In this document: piece after piece, positions 18,401 to 25,680 of the stretch
Position numbering within the stretch: position 1 is the first letter of the stretch
How the letters are laid out: the number at the start of each line of letters is the position of its first letter
Assembly: GCA_003233255.1 (NCBI GenBank)
Contig: QILH01000084.1
Location: 1 to 37,518, forward strand
Direction: 5' to 3'
DNA: 37,518 nucleotides
Origin: Gammaproteobacteria bacterium
GTDB lineage: Bacteria > Pseudomonadota > Gammaproteobacteria > UBA6429 > Thiohalophilaceae
Made by a program: the position numbers and the translations under genes
The notes under the pieces: model-generated
Told to the model about the DNA's origin: nothing
The model's database searches: none
The model's input: only the letters and a program-made list of their open reading frames with translations

Positions 18401-18647
18401 GTTTGGTATAGAAAATATAAGTATTTACGATAACTTTTTTGATCGTGGCGGACACTCATTGCTATCAATGCAAGTGATAGCCAAAATACGCGAATTAACG
18501 GGTACAAAATTAAATCCCCGAGTAATGATTTTAAGCACGCTTGAACATATAGCGCCGCAATGTGGATTTATAGAAACGCAGACAGAAAAAACTGAAAAAT
18601 CTCGCGGCTTTTTCTCGATGCTATCGAGCCTGTTTACGAAAAAATAA
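15417..18647 (+). CDS. NRPS: C-A(Gly)-carrier, no thioesterase
   Basis: A complete elongation module of 1076 residues. The condensation domain (about 15-450) opens with YPQKQLWFLNQM and has active-site HHIILDH (His149-His150, Asp154), with His where most have Gly after the Asp. The adenylation domain (about 475-970) has YTSGSTGKPKG, SFDIAVLE, NMYGPTETT, YRTGD and NGKVDKKA. The extracted code D-I-L-Q-L-G-M-V-W-K is glycine-like. The carrier is NFFDRGGHSLL with Ser1014. The protein ends about 60 residues later, with no TE, reductase or terminal C domain. I place the start at ATG 15417 because an AGG lies about 6 bases before it. An in-frame ATG at 15384 would add 11 residues and overlap the PKS end by 14 bases. 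Confidence 0.92.
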   Translation: MHTKSELKNEFGNPDEEVYVFPTTYPQKQLWFLNQMSPDSPAYNIPFAYDIIGILDTDALRDAINEIIRRHETFRTTFSDNETGPVQLVSKLLKIDIPVIDMSGKDEAAIKEYIHTNSIRPFQLESGPLIRAELIKQDEKYFILFLNFHHIILDHISIVQFAEELEKLYGAYKENKSTPLVEPELQYADYTVWQECWQSHEKLEPKLSFWNELLTDRSDYLDISTDFKRPSIQKMNGREYNLWFPASLLDKLKKLSRSESVSMFIALLAGFSIILSRYTSQNEISVGTPFANRGIQPELEKVMGCFINTVPIFMDLEGDPSFRDVLARVRKVVFGANAHQEVPFEMIVESIKPKRETSYNPLFQVGFTFQEPPMEIFLSDCKVKSQRLHNDAAKFDILAWLWESEDGIRGLLEYSTDLFEYETIERFASHYQVLLESAVEQPDAPISQLRAISKKERDLMIDLWNDTTRDFKDSTGIHGCFEEQVRNFESKSAVECEGVSLSYLELNNRSNQLANYLIELGVNSGDFIAVSLKRSADMLVAILGILKSGACYIPLDPEYPDERLFYMLDDSGSKYLLLQDHLLEQYAKYTGKKISIDGDWNKIKEQDITSPCVKIKASDLAYIIYTSGSTGKPKGVMVPHHAAVNFLKSMAVEPGLTEQDKLLAVTTLSFDIAVLELYLPLTVGGTVVIATAEEASDGDDLAELITENNITVMQATPATWRLLFSSRWKGNSSLKALCGGEAMPSDLVGDLLVHVGELWNMYGPTETTVWSTCYKVTDPDAPILIGKPINNTKIYILDKHLKPVPMGVPGEMFIGGDGVTSGYLNMDELTTERFIPNPFDSDNRIYRTGDIVRHKADGNIEYQRRVDNQVKVRGFRIELGEIETVLLKQSNISQAVVVVREDTPGDPRLVAYYIPDADSSITATEMRKSLRQELPDYMIPQHMVEMEEFPLTPNGKVDKKAFPSPFISSTVDNEIVVPRDFAEKKLAAIWNEYLGFGIENISIYDNFFDRGGHSLLSMQVIAKIRELTGTKLNPRVMILSTLEHIAPQCGFIETQTEKTEKSRGFFSMLSSLFTKK

Positions 18648-18740
18648 TAATATTGTTAAGGGTGCGGCATAATGGCAAGCTGCTATTGGGTGTTCTAAAC
18701 GATGTTGATTTTACATAACGACTATAATTGAGCTCTGTAT

Positions 18741-19505
18741 ATGAATCCTATGTTTTTTGGTCAGTCTGTGTCCCCATTGTTTGGTGTATACCACCCCCCT
18801 ATAGGAGGCTCTTTTTTAAATAAAGCGGTTTTGGTTTGCAGTCCTATAGCTCAGGAACATAATCGAAGCTATAAACCCATTCGCAATTTTGCCAAACTGT
18901 TATCGAACAAAGGTTATCATGTCTTAAGGTTCGATTTTTCAGGCGTGGGTGATTCTTTTGGTGATTTGAGGGAGCTTAAATTCACCGACTGGTTAGAAGA
19001 TGTTAGTTTGGCATATAACGAACTGGTTGACATTTCCGGAGTAAAGAAGGTTAGTGTTTTTGGGGTCAGATTAGGCGGAACTCTCGCTGTGTTGTCAGAT
19101 AAATATGAATCGATGGAAAAAGTTGTATTATGGGAGCCCATCCAAAAAGGTGGAGATTATGTCGTCGAAATGAAAAACATGCACCAACAAATGCTAGTAG
19201 ATGAAATGAGATTTAATGCGCCCAGAGATGCTGCCGATTCGTATGAAAACGAAATGCTTGGGCATATTTACAATAAAGAACTGATTAATGAGTTGTCAAG
19301 TGTCCAGCTCGACATTACTGCTATGCATAAAAAGGATATGGAGCTGCATTCAAATAGTGAAAATTTACCAGTATCAACCAAAAAAAGTAAGAACAAGAGT
19401 ACAGTGTATTTGCGTTACGAAGATGATGCATGGACTGATGTTAAAAGAATAGGGGACATGTTACTAACAAGTGCTGCTTTAACTAATATTGCTGATGAGT
19501 TTTAA
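18741..19505 (+). CDS. Alpha/beta hydrolase-fold protein, nucleophile Ser replaced
   Basis: A 254-residue alpha/beta-hydrolase-fold protein with FDFSGVGDS after strand 4 and a nucleophile elbow reading FGVRLGG, so position 110 is Arg rather than Ser. By memory the elbow and overall form resemble the 'exosortase A system-associated hydrolase 2' type found in EPS loci, where GxRLG elbows also occur. I cannot confirm this without a profile search. The C-terminal third is short and lysine/serine-rich. The gene begins 93 bases after the last NRPS and is followed after 3 bases by a second hydrolase, so the two are surely co-transcribed. It could be a non-catalytic partner of the neighbour, or use a different residue, in unloading the final carrier or an EPS intermediate. 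Confidence 0.75.
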   Translation: MNPMFFGQSVSPLFGVYHPPIGGSFLNKAVLVCSPIAQEHNRSYKPIRNFAKLLSNKGYHVLRFDFSGVGDSFGDLRELKFTDWLEDVSLAYNELVDISGVKKVSVFGVRLGGTLAVLSDKYESMEKVVLWEPIQKGGDYVVEMKNMHQQMLVDEMRFNAPRDAADSYENEMLGHIYNKELINELSSVQLDITAMHKKDMELHSNSENLPVSTKKSKNKSTVYLRYEDDAWTDVKRIGDMLLTSAALTNIADEF

Positions 19506-19508
19506 GAT

Positions 19509-20348
19509 ATGAATGAAAAAATTATCATCATGGGCGAAAAAAAGAATCTGGTCGGAATTCTAAGTGACGCTGAAAATTCGGGGGGTGCCTGTTCACGTCC
19601 CTCGGTTTTGTTTTTAAATTCTGGTCTGGTTCACCGGCCAGGCCCATTCAGGATGAATGTTGATCTTTCGCGGCAATTAGCCAGCATTGGCTTTGATGTT
19701 TTACGCATGGATATTTCTGGTGTAGGTGATAGTGAAATCCCCGCAAACGATAGTCGTTCTTATGAACAAAGAAATCTTGATGATATTGGAGAAGGGATCA
19801 GGTATCTTGCGGCTCAAAATACTCACGGAGTCATTGTGATGGGTTTATGCACCGGGGCGGATCATGCGCATAAAGCAGCATCTAAGTATTCTGAGGTTGT
19901 TGGAACGATTTTATTTGATGCGTACGGATACCCAACTTTAAAATTCTATCTTAAACGATATGGCCCTATATTATTCAGCCCCAAAAGAGTAATCAATATT
20001 GTTATTAAAGTACTTAAAAAAATATTTAGAGTAAGCACATCTACTTCCAGTTCGGGTGGTGGTGCTGATGCTTATTTTTGGAAACTTCCTCCTGAGCAAG
20101 ACTATATGAAAGATATGGAAAACCTGGATAAGCGAAATGTAAAGCAGTGTTATATCTACTCAGGTGGCGTGTCTGATTACTACAATTATAAGGATCAATT
20201 TAAGGATAAATTCGGTTCTAGCCCGATTGCCAGAGGAATTACCGTTAAATACCACGAGCAGGCAGATCATATATACAGCCTGAGGAAAGACAGAGAGAAA
20301 ATGTTTGAAGAAGTTAAAAGCTGGATCAGCAAGAACTTCGGAACATGA
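19509..20348 (+). CDS. Alpha/beta hydrolase with Cys nucleophile elbow, candidate off-loading enzyme
   Basis: A 279-residue alpha/beta hydrolase. SVLFLNSGLVHRPGP forms the first strand and oxyanion loop, and MDISGVGDS follows strand 4. The elbow is GLCTGAD, with Cys114 in the nucleophile position. A C-terminal EQADHIYS provides the likely catalytic His254. Cys in place of Ser occurs in some assembly-line thioesterases, and such pairs also occur with exosortase/EPS genes ('hydrolase 1' type, from memory). Because the last NRPS has no thioesterase domain, this is the best candidate for releasing the product. The gene is tightly linked to the preceding hydrolase and ends 15 bases from a convergent gene. 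Confidence 0.77.
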   Translation: MNEKIIIMGEKKNLVGILSDAENSGGACSRPSVLFLNSGLVHRPGPFRMNVDLSRQLASIGFDVLRMDISGVGDSEIPANDSRSYEQRNLDDIGEGIRYLAAQNTHGVIVMGLCTGADHAHKAASKYSEVVGTILFDAYGYPTLKFYLKRYGPILFSPKRVINIVIKVLKKIFRVSTSTSSSGGGADAYFWKLPPEQDYMKDMENLDKRNVKQCYIYSGGVSDYYNYKDQFKDKFGSSPIARGITVKYHEQADHIYSLRKDREKMFEEVKSWISKNFGT

Positions 20349-20363
20349 ACGTTAAATAGAAGG

Positions 20364-22529
20364 TTATTTGGTACTGAAAAGCGATGATTTTATTGGTAGC
20401 TTTCGTATACGGTTTCCTGTCGCGGCAAAAATAGCGTTGGTTATAGCTGGGAGCGTCGGCGGTACACCTGCTTCGCCAACGCCGCCTGGTTCCTGAGTAT
20501 TTTCAATGACATGACAAGTAATATTGGGCGACTGATCGTATCGAATAATTGGATAATCATGGAAGTTGCTTTGCACGACGCGCCCATCCTTTATATTAAT
20601 TTCATGAAATAATGAGCTTAATCCGAAGATAATAGAACTTTCCATTTGAGCTTTGATAATGTCAGGATTCAAAGTCATTCCACAGTCAATCGCACAATAC
20701 ACATGATTGAGAGTCATAATTCCATTCTCGGAAGTGATTTCTGCAACTAGCGATACGTGGCTGCCATATGAGGAATGACATGCAATTCCATAATAAGAAT
20801 TAGAATTTTGTTTCCAGTTTGAGATATCTTTAACAGTGTTGAGAGTATTTAATAATCTTGGATTAAATTGCAACAGCGTTGCCCTGTATTTATAAGGATC
20901 TTTGTTGGCATGGTGTGCAAGCTCATCGATAAAGGACTCAATGAGATAAGCATTAATTGATGCGCCAACAGAACGCCAGTAGCCAAGGGGTATTTTATTA
21001 GATATATGGGAATAAGATAGTTTGTGATAGTTGATTTCGTAAGGTAGTCGTAATGCTCCCTCAATAGCAGTGGAATCTATTTTTCGTTTTTGATTTATAT
21101 ATCCAGGGCTTAAGCTATCACGTAGCGACGGCGATACAATATGGTGTTGGAATGACACTGGAAACCCATTTTCATCCAGGCTGGCTTCGAGTTTGCTGAG
21201 TGCGATCGGTCGATATCGATCGTGCTGTATGTCTTCTTCTCTGCTCCAAATTAGTTTTAGCGGAACATCAAAATGAAGTGCTATTTGAACGGCCTCTGCG
21301 ACGAAGTCTTGCTTTAATCTTCGACCAAATCCACCGCCCACATAAGTTGTATGAACTATGATATCTTCTGATATTGAGTCGGAAAAAATCGACTTAAGTT
21401 TTTTCCACATTTTGCTGTATTTGGTATGGAAATATAATTTTGCTGTTGATTTTGCATTGCTAGGGGACTGGGTAGGCGCCCATATCTCACAGATACCATC
21501 GTGAATATAAACGGTACAGTTCATGGGTTCCATGGTTGCGTGAGCCTGAAACGGGACTGAATATTCGGCAGAGACGCTTTTGTTATCTTTATGTACCAAT
21601 TTTTCGCCGTGTTCCTGCGCAAGTTCCCCTTCTGTTTTCAATGCCTGTTGCAGAGCATGGCTTATTTTCATGTCGTCACTTAGATTGCTGGGTATGTCCC
21701 AGTCGATTTTGAGTGACTTTGCAACCTTATGGGCTGTCCAAAAGTCATTGGCAACGACAGCAACCAGGGTTTTTAAATTTATTATTTTAATAAGTCCTGG
21801 GAAATCAGAGTTATTTAGCGGTTGTATTTTGTTGATCGTGCTCCCAAAGACAGGTGCGTGAACAGTGGTAGCGATGATTAAATTTGGTAATTGGACATCA
21901 ATTCCAAATACGGCCTGACCGGTTACTTTTTCGTGGTCGTCCAGACGGGGATTATCTTTGCCAATTAATTTAAAGTCTTTCGGATCTTTCAGCTCTACAT
22001 TTTCAGGGATTTCAATCTGGTTAGCGTCCGAAATTAGTTCGGCATAGGAAATGTTTCTGGATCCCCCGGACAAATATACTGCACCGGATTGCGTGTAGCA
22101 TTTTTCGGGTTTAACGTTCCACTTTTTTGCGGCCGCAAGTACAAAAATTTTACGGGCAATTGCTCCTGCTTCGCGGAACTTTAACCATGCATTTCTAATG
22201 CTTGTACTTCCGCCAGTTAACTGATAACCGTAAATCTCGGAAGAGTCGGCACGGACAACGTTAACCTGCTTCCAATCTAAATCTAATTCTTCAGCAACTA
22301 ATGTTGCGATTCCAGTGTAAACGCCTTGCCCCATTTCAGTTTCAGGAACAATAATGGTGCAGATATTATCCTGATCAAGTTTCAACCAAATACTGGGAGA
22401 GAAATTATTGGCGCTTTCATTCTGACTTGCGTATACAGACTTATTTTGTGATAGATTTACACCCAGGATAAAAGCCGTGCTGCCTTGTAAGGTATATTTC
22501 AAAAAATGGCGTCGAGTTATCTTAATCAT
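20364..22529 (-). CDS. Molybdenum hydroxylase large subunit with Tat signal (xanthine dehydrogenase family, IorB-like)
   Basis: A 721-residue molybdopterin-binding subunit. The N-terminus has a twin-arginine signal, TRRHFLKYTLQGS, before a hydrophobic stretch, so export to the periplasm is expected. Cofactor motifs appear in order: QAHATMEPMNC, GGGFGRRLKQDF and, near the C-terminus, PGGVGEAGVPP with the catalytic Glu of the VGE motif. Length and motif wording resemble isoquinoline 1-oxidoreductase beta (IorB) rather than xanthine dehydrogenase. The family hydroxylates aldehydes or N-heterocycles with water. It overlaps the upstream 2Fe-2S subunit gene by 8 bases. No FAD subunit is encoded nearby, so electrons would have to pass to another acceptor. 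Its position beside the assembly line suggests, but does not prove, oxidation of that product. Confidence 0.92.
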   Translation of the reverse strand: MIKITRRHFLKYTLQGSTAFILGVNLSQNKSVYASQNESANNFSPSIWLKLDQDNICTIIVPETEMGQGVYTGIATLVAEELDLDWKQVNVVRADSSEIYGYQLTGGSTSIRNAWLKFREAGAIARKIFVLAAAKKWNVKPEKCYTQSGAVYLSGGSRNISYAELISDANQIEIPENVELKDPKDFKLIGKDNPRLDDHEKVTGQAVFGIDVQLPNLIIATTVHAPVFGSTINKIQPLNNSDFPGLIKIINLKTLVAVVANDFWTAHKVAKSLKIDWDIPSNLSDDMKISHALQQALKTEGELAQEHGEKLVHKDNKSVSAEYSVPFQAHATMEPMNCTVYIHDGICEIWAPTQSPSNAKSTAKLYFHTKYSKMWKKLKSIFSDSISEDIIVHTTYVGGGFGRRLKQDFVAEAVQIALHFDVPLKLIWSREEDIQHDRYRPIALSKLEASLDENGFPVSFQHHIVSPSLRDSLSPGYINQKRKIDSTAIEGALRLPYEINYHKLSYSHISNKIPLGYWRSVGASINAYLIESFIDELAHHANKDPYKYRATLLQFNPRLLNTLNTVKDISNWKQNSNSYYGIACHSSYGSHVSLVAEITSENGIMTLNHVYCAIDCGMTLNPDIIKAQMESSIIFGLSSLFHEINIKDGRVVQSNFHDYPIIRYDQSPNITCHVIENTQEPGGVGEAGVPPTLPAITNAIFAATGNRIRKLPIKSSLFSTK

Positions 22530-23004
22530 TTTTCAGGAGATTATTATTGGTCAGTTTCTTGATGGCTTTTTCAACGCGGGGATATGTACCGCATCGACAT
22601 AAAACTTTCGACATGGCATTGATTACTTCTTCATCACTCGGGTTCGGTGTTTTTAGAAATAATGAGGCAGCCATCATTATTTGTCCGGGTTGACAATAGC
22701 CACACTGTGAGACCTGTTCATCTATCCAGGCTTGTTGGATAGGATGAATTTGCTGGTTGCTGAGGCCTTCTATTGTTGTGATTTTTTTAGTCAAAATTTG
22801 CTCAATGGGGAGTAGGCAGGAAAACTGAGGTGAGTCATCGATAATGACAATACAGGCTCCACAATCGCCGTTACCACAACCATATTTAGTGCCGGTTAAG
22901 CCAACATGATCTCGTAGTACCCACAACAATGGCGTGTCCGGGGTAACTGAGACGGTATATTGTTTTGAATTTACAGTAATAGTGTATGTTTTTAAACTGG
23001 CCAT
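22522..23004 (-). CDS. 2Fe-2S subunit of molybdenum hydroxylase (IorA/CoxS-type)
   Basis: A 160-residue small subunit with two 2Fe-2S clusters. The N-terminal plant-ferredoxin-type cluster is bound by YGCGNGDCGAC (Cys43, 48, 51) and Cys63. The C-terminal four-helix cluster is bound by CGYCQPGQ (101, 104) and CRCGTYPR (136, 138). The length is typical for the family. It passes electrons from the molybdenum site. It has no signal peptide of its own, so it would be co-exported with the Tat-tagged large subunit, as known for other Tat-exported molybdenum hydroxylases. The stop codon overlaps the large-subunit start. Confidence 0.95.
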   Translation of the reverse strand: MASLKTYTITVNSKQYTVSVTPDTPLLWVLRDHVGLTGTKYGCGNGDCGACIVIIDDSPQFSCLLPIEQILTKKITTIEGLSNQQIHPIQQAWIDEQVSQCGYCQPGQIMMAASLFLKTPNPSDEEVINAMSKVLCRCGTYPRVEKAIKKLTNNNLLKND

Positions 23005-23371
23005 ATTGAATGAAAACTACTAAAGGTTGTTTTGAATGCCGCTAGTATAAATCTGATCGGTTGACTTATTCAATTACTGTTTAGTTATATTTTCAATAGT
23101 GTACTTTAGTGATTTCTAATGTTTATAACAGAGTAAATCATAGGGTGTTTTATGACTATGACACTCTAATTTATATATCGAGCAACATCTATGTATACAT
23201 CATTATTTATCTATGATTGATGTGATAGATCTGGATTCTCAATTGCAAAATTATTTATTGGCATTGGAAGTGTTTATAATGGACAAGACGTATAGTACAG
23301 GCCAGAAAAAGGCAGGGAAAATCTGTTTTATGTTATTTGTAGAAGGAAAAAATAGATGAGTTATTTCGAAA
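23005..23371. other. Divergent promoter region between molybdenum hydroxylase and xdhC genes
   Basis: About 370 AT-rich bases with no gene. It must carry promoters in both directions. For the plus strand, TTATTT and TATAAT with an 18-base spacer end at about 23280, roughly 90 bases before the xdhC start. TCATAG near 23138 and CTATGA near 23152 form a loose inverted repeat that could bind a regulator. None of these is strong. Confidence 0.35.
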
Positions 23372-24328
23372 ATGCATGAAATAGATTGTGAAGACAGTGA
23401 AATCATAAAAGAAATTCTCAGAATTCTAGATGACTCTGAGAGCTTACTCTTATGTACTGTTCTCAAAACATGGGGTTCTTCACCCAGAGCGCCAGGTTCC
23501 CTTATGCTTATTCGGAAAAATGCAAGTATAATGGGTTCACTTTCTGGTGGTTGTGTCGAGGATGATATTATCCGGAAATACAAGGCGGACTATTTTTGTG
23601 GCGATAACCTGTATAAGTTGATTTATGGAGGTAGTGATGAGCCACAGGTTCGCATACCGTGTGGGAGCATTCTGGAGATCCTGGTTGAAAAAATCAGCAG
23701 AAGAGAAGATTTTGAAGATATAAAAAACACGCTTGCCGATAATAAACATATTACAAGAGTGGTAAATATCGAAACCGGAGATAATTATCTTACCCGCCAA
23801 AACGCTGGGGTGACTGCTTTTTATTATGATGAGAAAGTTGTAAAAAAAACCTTCGGGCCCGTCTGGCAATTATTGCTTATTGGTGCAAACCAGGTTGCTT
23901 TATACGTGTCACGTCTTGGTAAAACATTAGGCTATAATATTACTATATGCGAACCTAGAGAAGAATACCGTGACAGCTGGAACGCCGGTGATGGTGAACT
24001 CTTAACGATGATGCCCGACGATGCGGTGAATAAATATTCGACAGCGGCGGCTAATTCAAGTGTGGTTTTAGCTTTAAGTCATGATCCAAAACTGGACGAT
24101 ATGGCATTAATGGCTGCGCTCGAACAAGATATATTTTATGTTGGCGCCATTGGCTCAGCAAAGAATAATAAAGCAAGAAGAGACAGGTTAAAATGTTTGG
24201 GCCTAAGCCATGATGACATTGCCCGGCTTCATGGGCCTGTTGGGATGGATATAGGCAGCAAGATGCCATCTGAAATCGCCGTATCAATTTTTGCGGAACT
24301 TATTTGTTTGCGTAATAATAAATGCTAA
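23372..24328 (+). CDS. xdhC: XdhC/CoxI-family molybdenum cofactor maturation protein
   Basis: A 318-residue XdhC-family protein. The N-terminal XdhC/CoxI domain has TWGSSPRAPGSLMLI and GSLSGGCVEDDI, and a middle stretch has PCGSILEILVE. The C-terminal Rossmann-like domain starts at LLLIGANQVALYV and ends with YVGAIGSAKNN, GPVGMDIGSKMPSEIAVSI. These proteins bind the molybdenum cofactor, assist its sulfuration, and insert it into xanthine dehydrogenase-family enzymes. The gene is divergent from the molybdenum hydroxylase subunit genes and 14 bases before a MobA-like gene, so it is best read as the dedicated chaperone of that enzyme. Confidence 0.9.
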   Translation: MHEIDCEDSEIIKEILRILDDSESLLLCTVLKTWGSSPRAPGSLMLIRKNASIMGSLSGGCVEDDIIRKYKADYFCGDNLYKLIYGGSDEPQVRIPCGSILEILVEKISRREDFEDIKNTLADNKHITRVVNIETGDNYLTRQNAGVTAFYYDEKVVKKTFGPVWQLLLIGANQVALYVSRLGKTLGYNITICEPREEYRDSWNAGDGELLTMMPDDAVNKYSTAAANSSVVLALSHDPKLDDMALMAALEQDIFYVGAIGSAKNNKARRDRLKCLGLSHDDIARLHGPVGMDIGSKMPSEIAVSIFAELICLRNNKC

Positions 24329-24341
24329 TACCGCGGACGAT

Positions 24342-24938
24342 ATGAATTCCAGATCAATACAGGGCGTTGTTCTGGCGGCAGGGTATAGTCGTCGATTTAC
24401 GGGCGATAAAACACTTTTAACTGTCGATGGAATGCCTTTAAGTGCACATATAGGACTAAAGTTAAGCGAAATTTTGGCTAATGTCGTTATTATTGTCAAC
24501 GAAGAGAACCACTCGCTGCGCGAACACCTGGAAAAATACCAGTTAAAATATATTATTAATTATTCTAAAAAGAATACGGGCATCGGTTCGAGTATTTCGG
24601 TGGCGGTATCATCTTCAGGCTCTTCAGACGGGTGGTTGTTTTGTCTTGGGGACATGCCTTTTGTAAAAAGTAGTACATACCTTGGCGTATTAAAAAATCT
24701 ACAACGTAGTGATGATATAGTTGTACCTAGATTTAATAAGTTACCCGGCAATCCGGTCGGGTTTGGATGCAAATATAAAAGCCAGCTTATTAACAAGTTA
24801 GGTGATACAGGGGCTAAATCTATTGTCAATAACAATTCAGGCTGTGTAACTTACCTTGATGTGCAGGATGAAGGAATTATTATGGATATCGATACCCGCC
24901 AGGATGCTGATTTATATTCAATTGGCGCGGGCAAATAA
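24342..24938 (+). CDS. MobA/MocA-like molybdenum cofactor nucleotidyltransferase
   Basis: A 198-residue nucleotidyltransferase. The nucleotide-binding motif VVLAAGYSRRFTGDK lies at the N-terminus and the metal-binding CLGDMPF near residue 100. NPVGFG and DIDTRQD occur towards the C-terminus, as in MocA/MobA-like proteins. The family attaches CMP or GMP to the molybdenum cofactor. Xanthine dehydrogenase-family enzymes of the aldehyde oxidase type usually use the cytosine form, so MocA-like activity is the natural guess. I chose ATG 24342, which follows a GGA ribosome site and puts the nucleotide-binding motif at the N-terminus. An upstream in-frame ATG at 24291 would overlap xdhC and add 17 residues of unlikely sequence. 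Confidence 0.87.
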   Translation: MNSRSIQGVVLAAGYSRRFTGDKTLLTVDGMPLSAHIGLKLSEILANVVIIVNEENHSLREHLEKYQLKYIINYSKKNTGIGSSISVAVSSSGSSDGWLFCLGDMPFVKSSTYLGVLKNLQRSDDIVVPRFNKLPGNPVGFGCKYKSQLINKLGDTGAKSIVNNNSGCVTYLDVQDEGIIMDIDTRQDADLYSIGAGK

Positions 24939-24990
24939 GCACAATAATTTTTTGAGCCATTACGTTGACAATTTTAAATCAGAGTATTAG

Positions 24991-25632
24991 CTATAAAAAA
25001 GCACAGGAATAGATGTGTCTTTGGGTTATATTAAACCGTATATTGAGCTCAGGAATTTGTTGTCTGGAGTTCATGGAGAGCGTGGCCGTATTCGAGTCAA
25101 GATTCGGGCATATTGAATAAGCCTGGAACCCCATTTTACTTTTGCTGACGGGATACATGCACTTATAAATAGATTCTTTAATGCTAAAAATGAGCAATAT
25201 TAAAACTTTTTGAAACGCTCTTTCCTGTTCGCATATCCATTCCCGCTCTTCCCCCGTACAAACAAACCTGGCTATATCTTCACGAAAAACTTTTATATTT
25301 TCTATATCAAATCCTATTGAGATTAGTTTGCCCGATCTGGCCAATACGGCGCCACCAAAATCTTTACAGTGGGTGATGCTTCCAATAATCCCTGTGGGCC
25401 AAACAGGTTCTCGCTCTGCTCCAGATAGAATAGAATCGACTGTGACGTCAAGTAGCGTTAATGTTTTTTTTGCGCAAAATCGACCAGTAGAAAATTCATT
25501 TTTTCGTTTTTCACTGGCCGTGCAGATGATTTTTAATTCTGCAGGGTGTAAATGATGGGTGTAATCAGCGATAGGAAGAATCGTGCCTAGCACCTCATCA
25601 GGAAATAAGGAAGAAATGAGTTTTGAAGACAT
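24991..25632 (-). CDS. 4'-phosphopantetheinyl transferase, EntD/Sfp superfamily
   Basis: Transfers phosphopantetheine from CoA to the serine of carrier domains. The 213 residues match EntD-type length. Visible motifs are EKRKNEFSTGR (CoA-binding Arg region), VWPTGIIGSITHC with the conserved His88, GFDIEN with metal ligands Asp109 and Glu111, and FSIKESIYK with Lys152, Glu153 and Lys157. It is the only phosphopantetheinyl transferase in the window and lies 6 kb from the three carrier-bearing megasynthases, so it probably activates them. It lies 48 bases downstream of galE on the same strand and may be the third gene of a cysC-galE operon. Confidence 0.9.
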   Translation of the reverse strand: MSSKLISSLFPDEVLGTILPIADYTHHLHPAELKIICTASEKRKNEFSTGRFCAKKTLTLLDVTVDSILSGAEREPVWPTGIIGSITHCKDFGGAVLARSGKLISIGFDIENIKVFREDIARFVCTGEEREWICEQERAFQKVLILLIFSIKESIYKCMYPVSKSKMGFQAYSICPNLDSNTATLSMNSRQQIPELNIRFNITQRHIYSCAFL

Positions 25633-25680
25633 CGTGTTTAGTTTGAGTGTAGTGAGGCTGGTTAGTGACTTGCCCCCTGG

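Noticed and set aside
24291..24341. Upstream start for the MobA-like gene
   Set aside because: It overlaps the end of xdhC and adds residues before the nucleotide-binding motif that do not fit the family. ATG 24342 has a ribosome-binding site.
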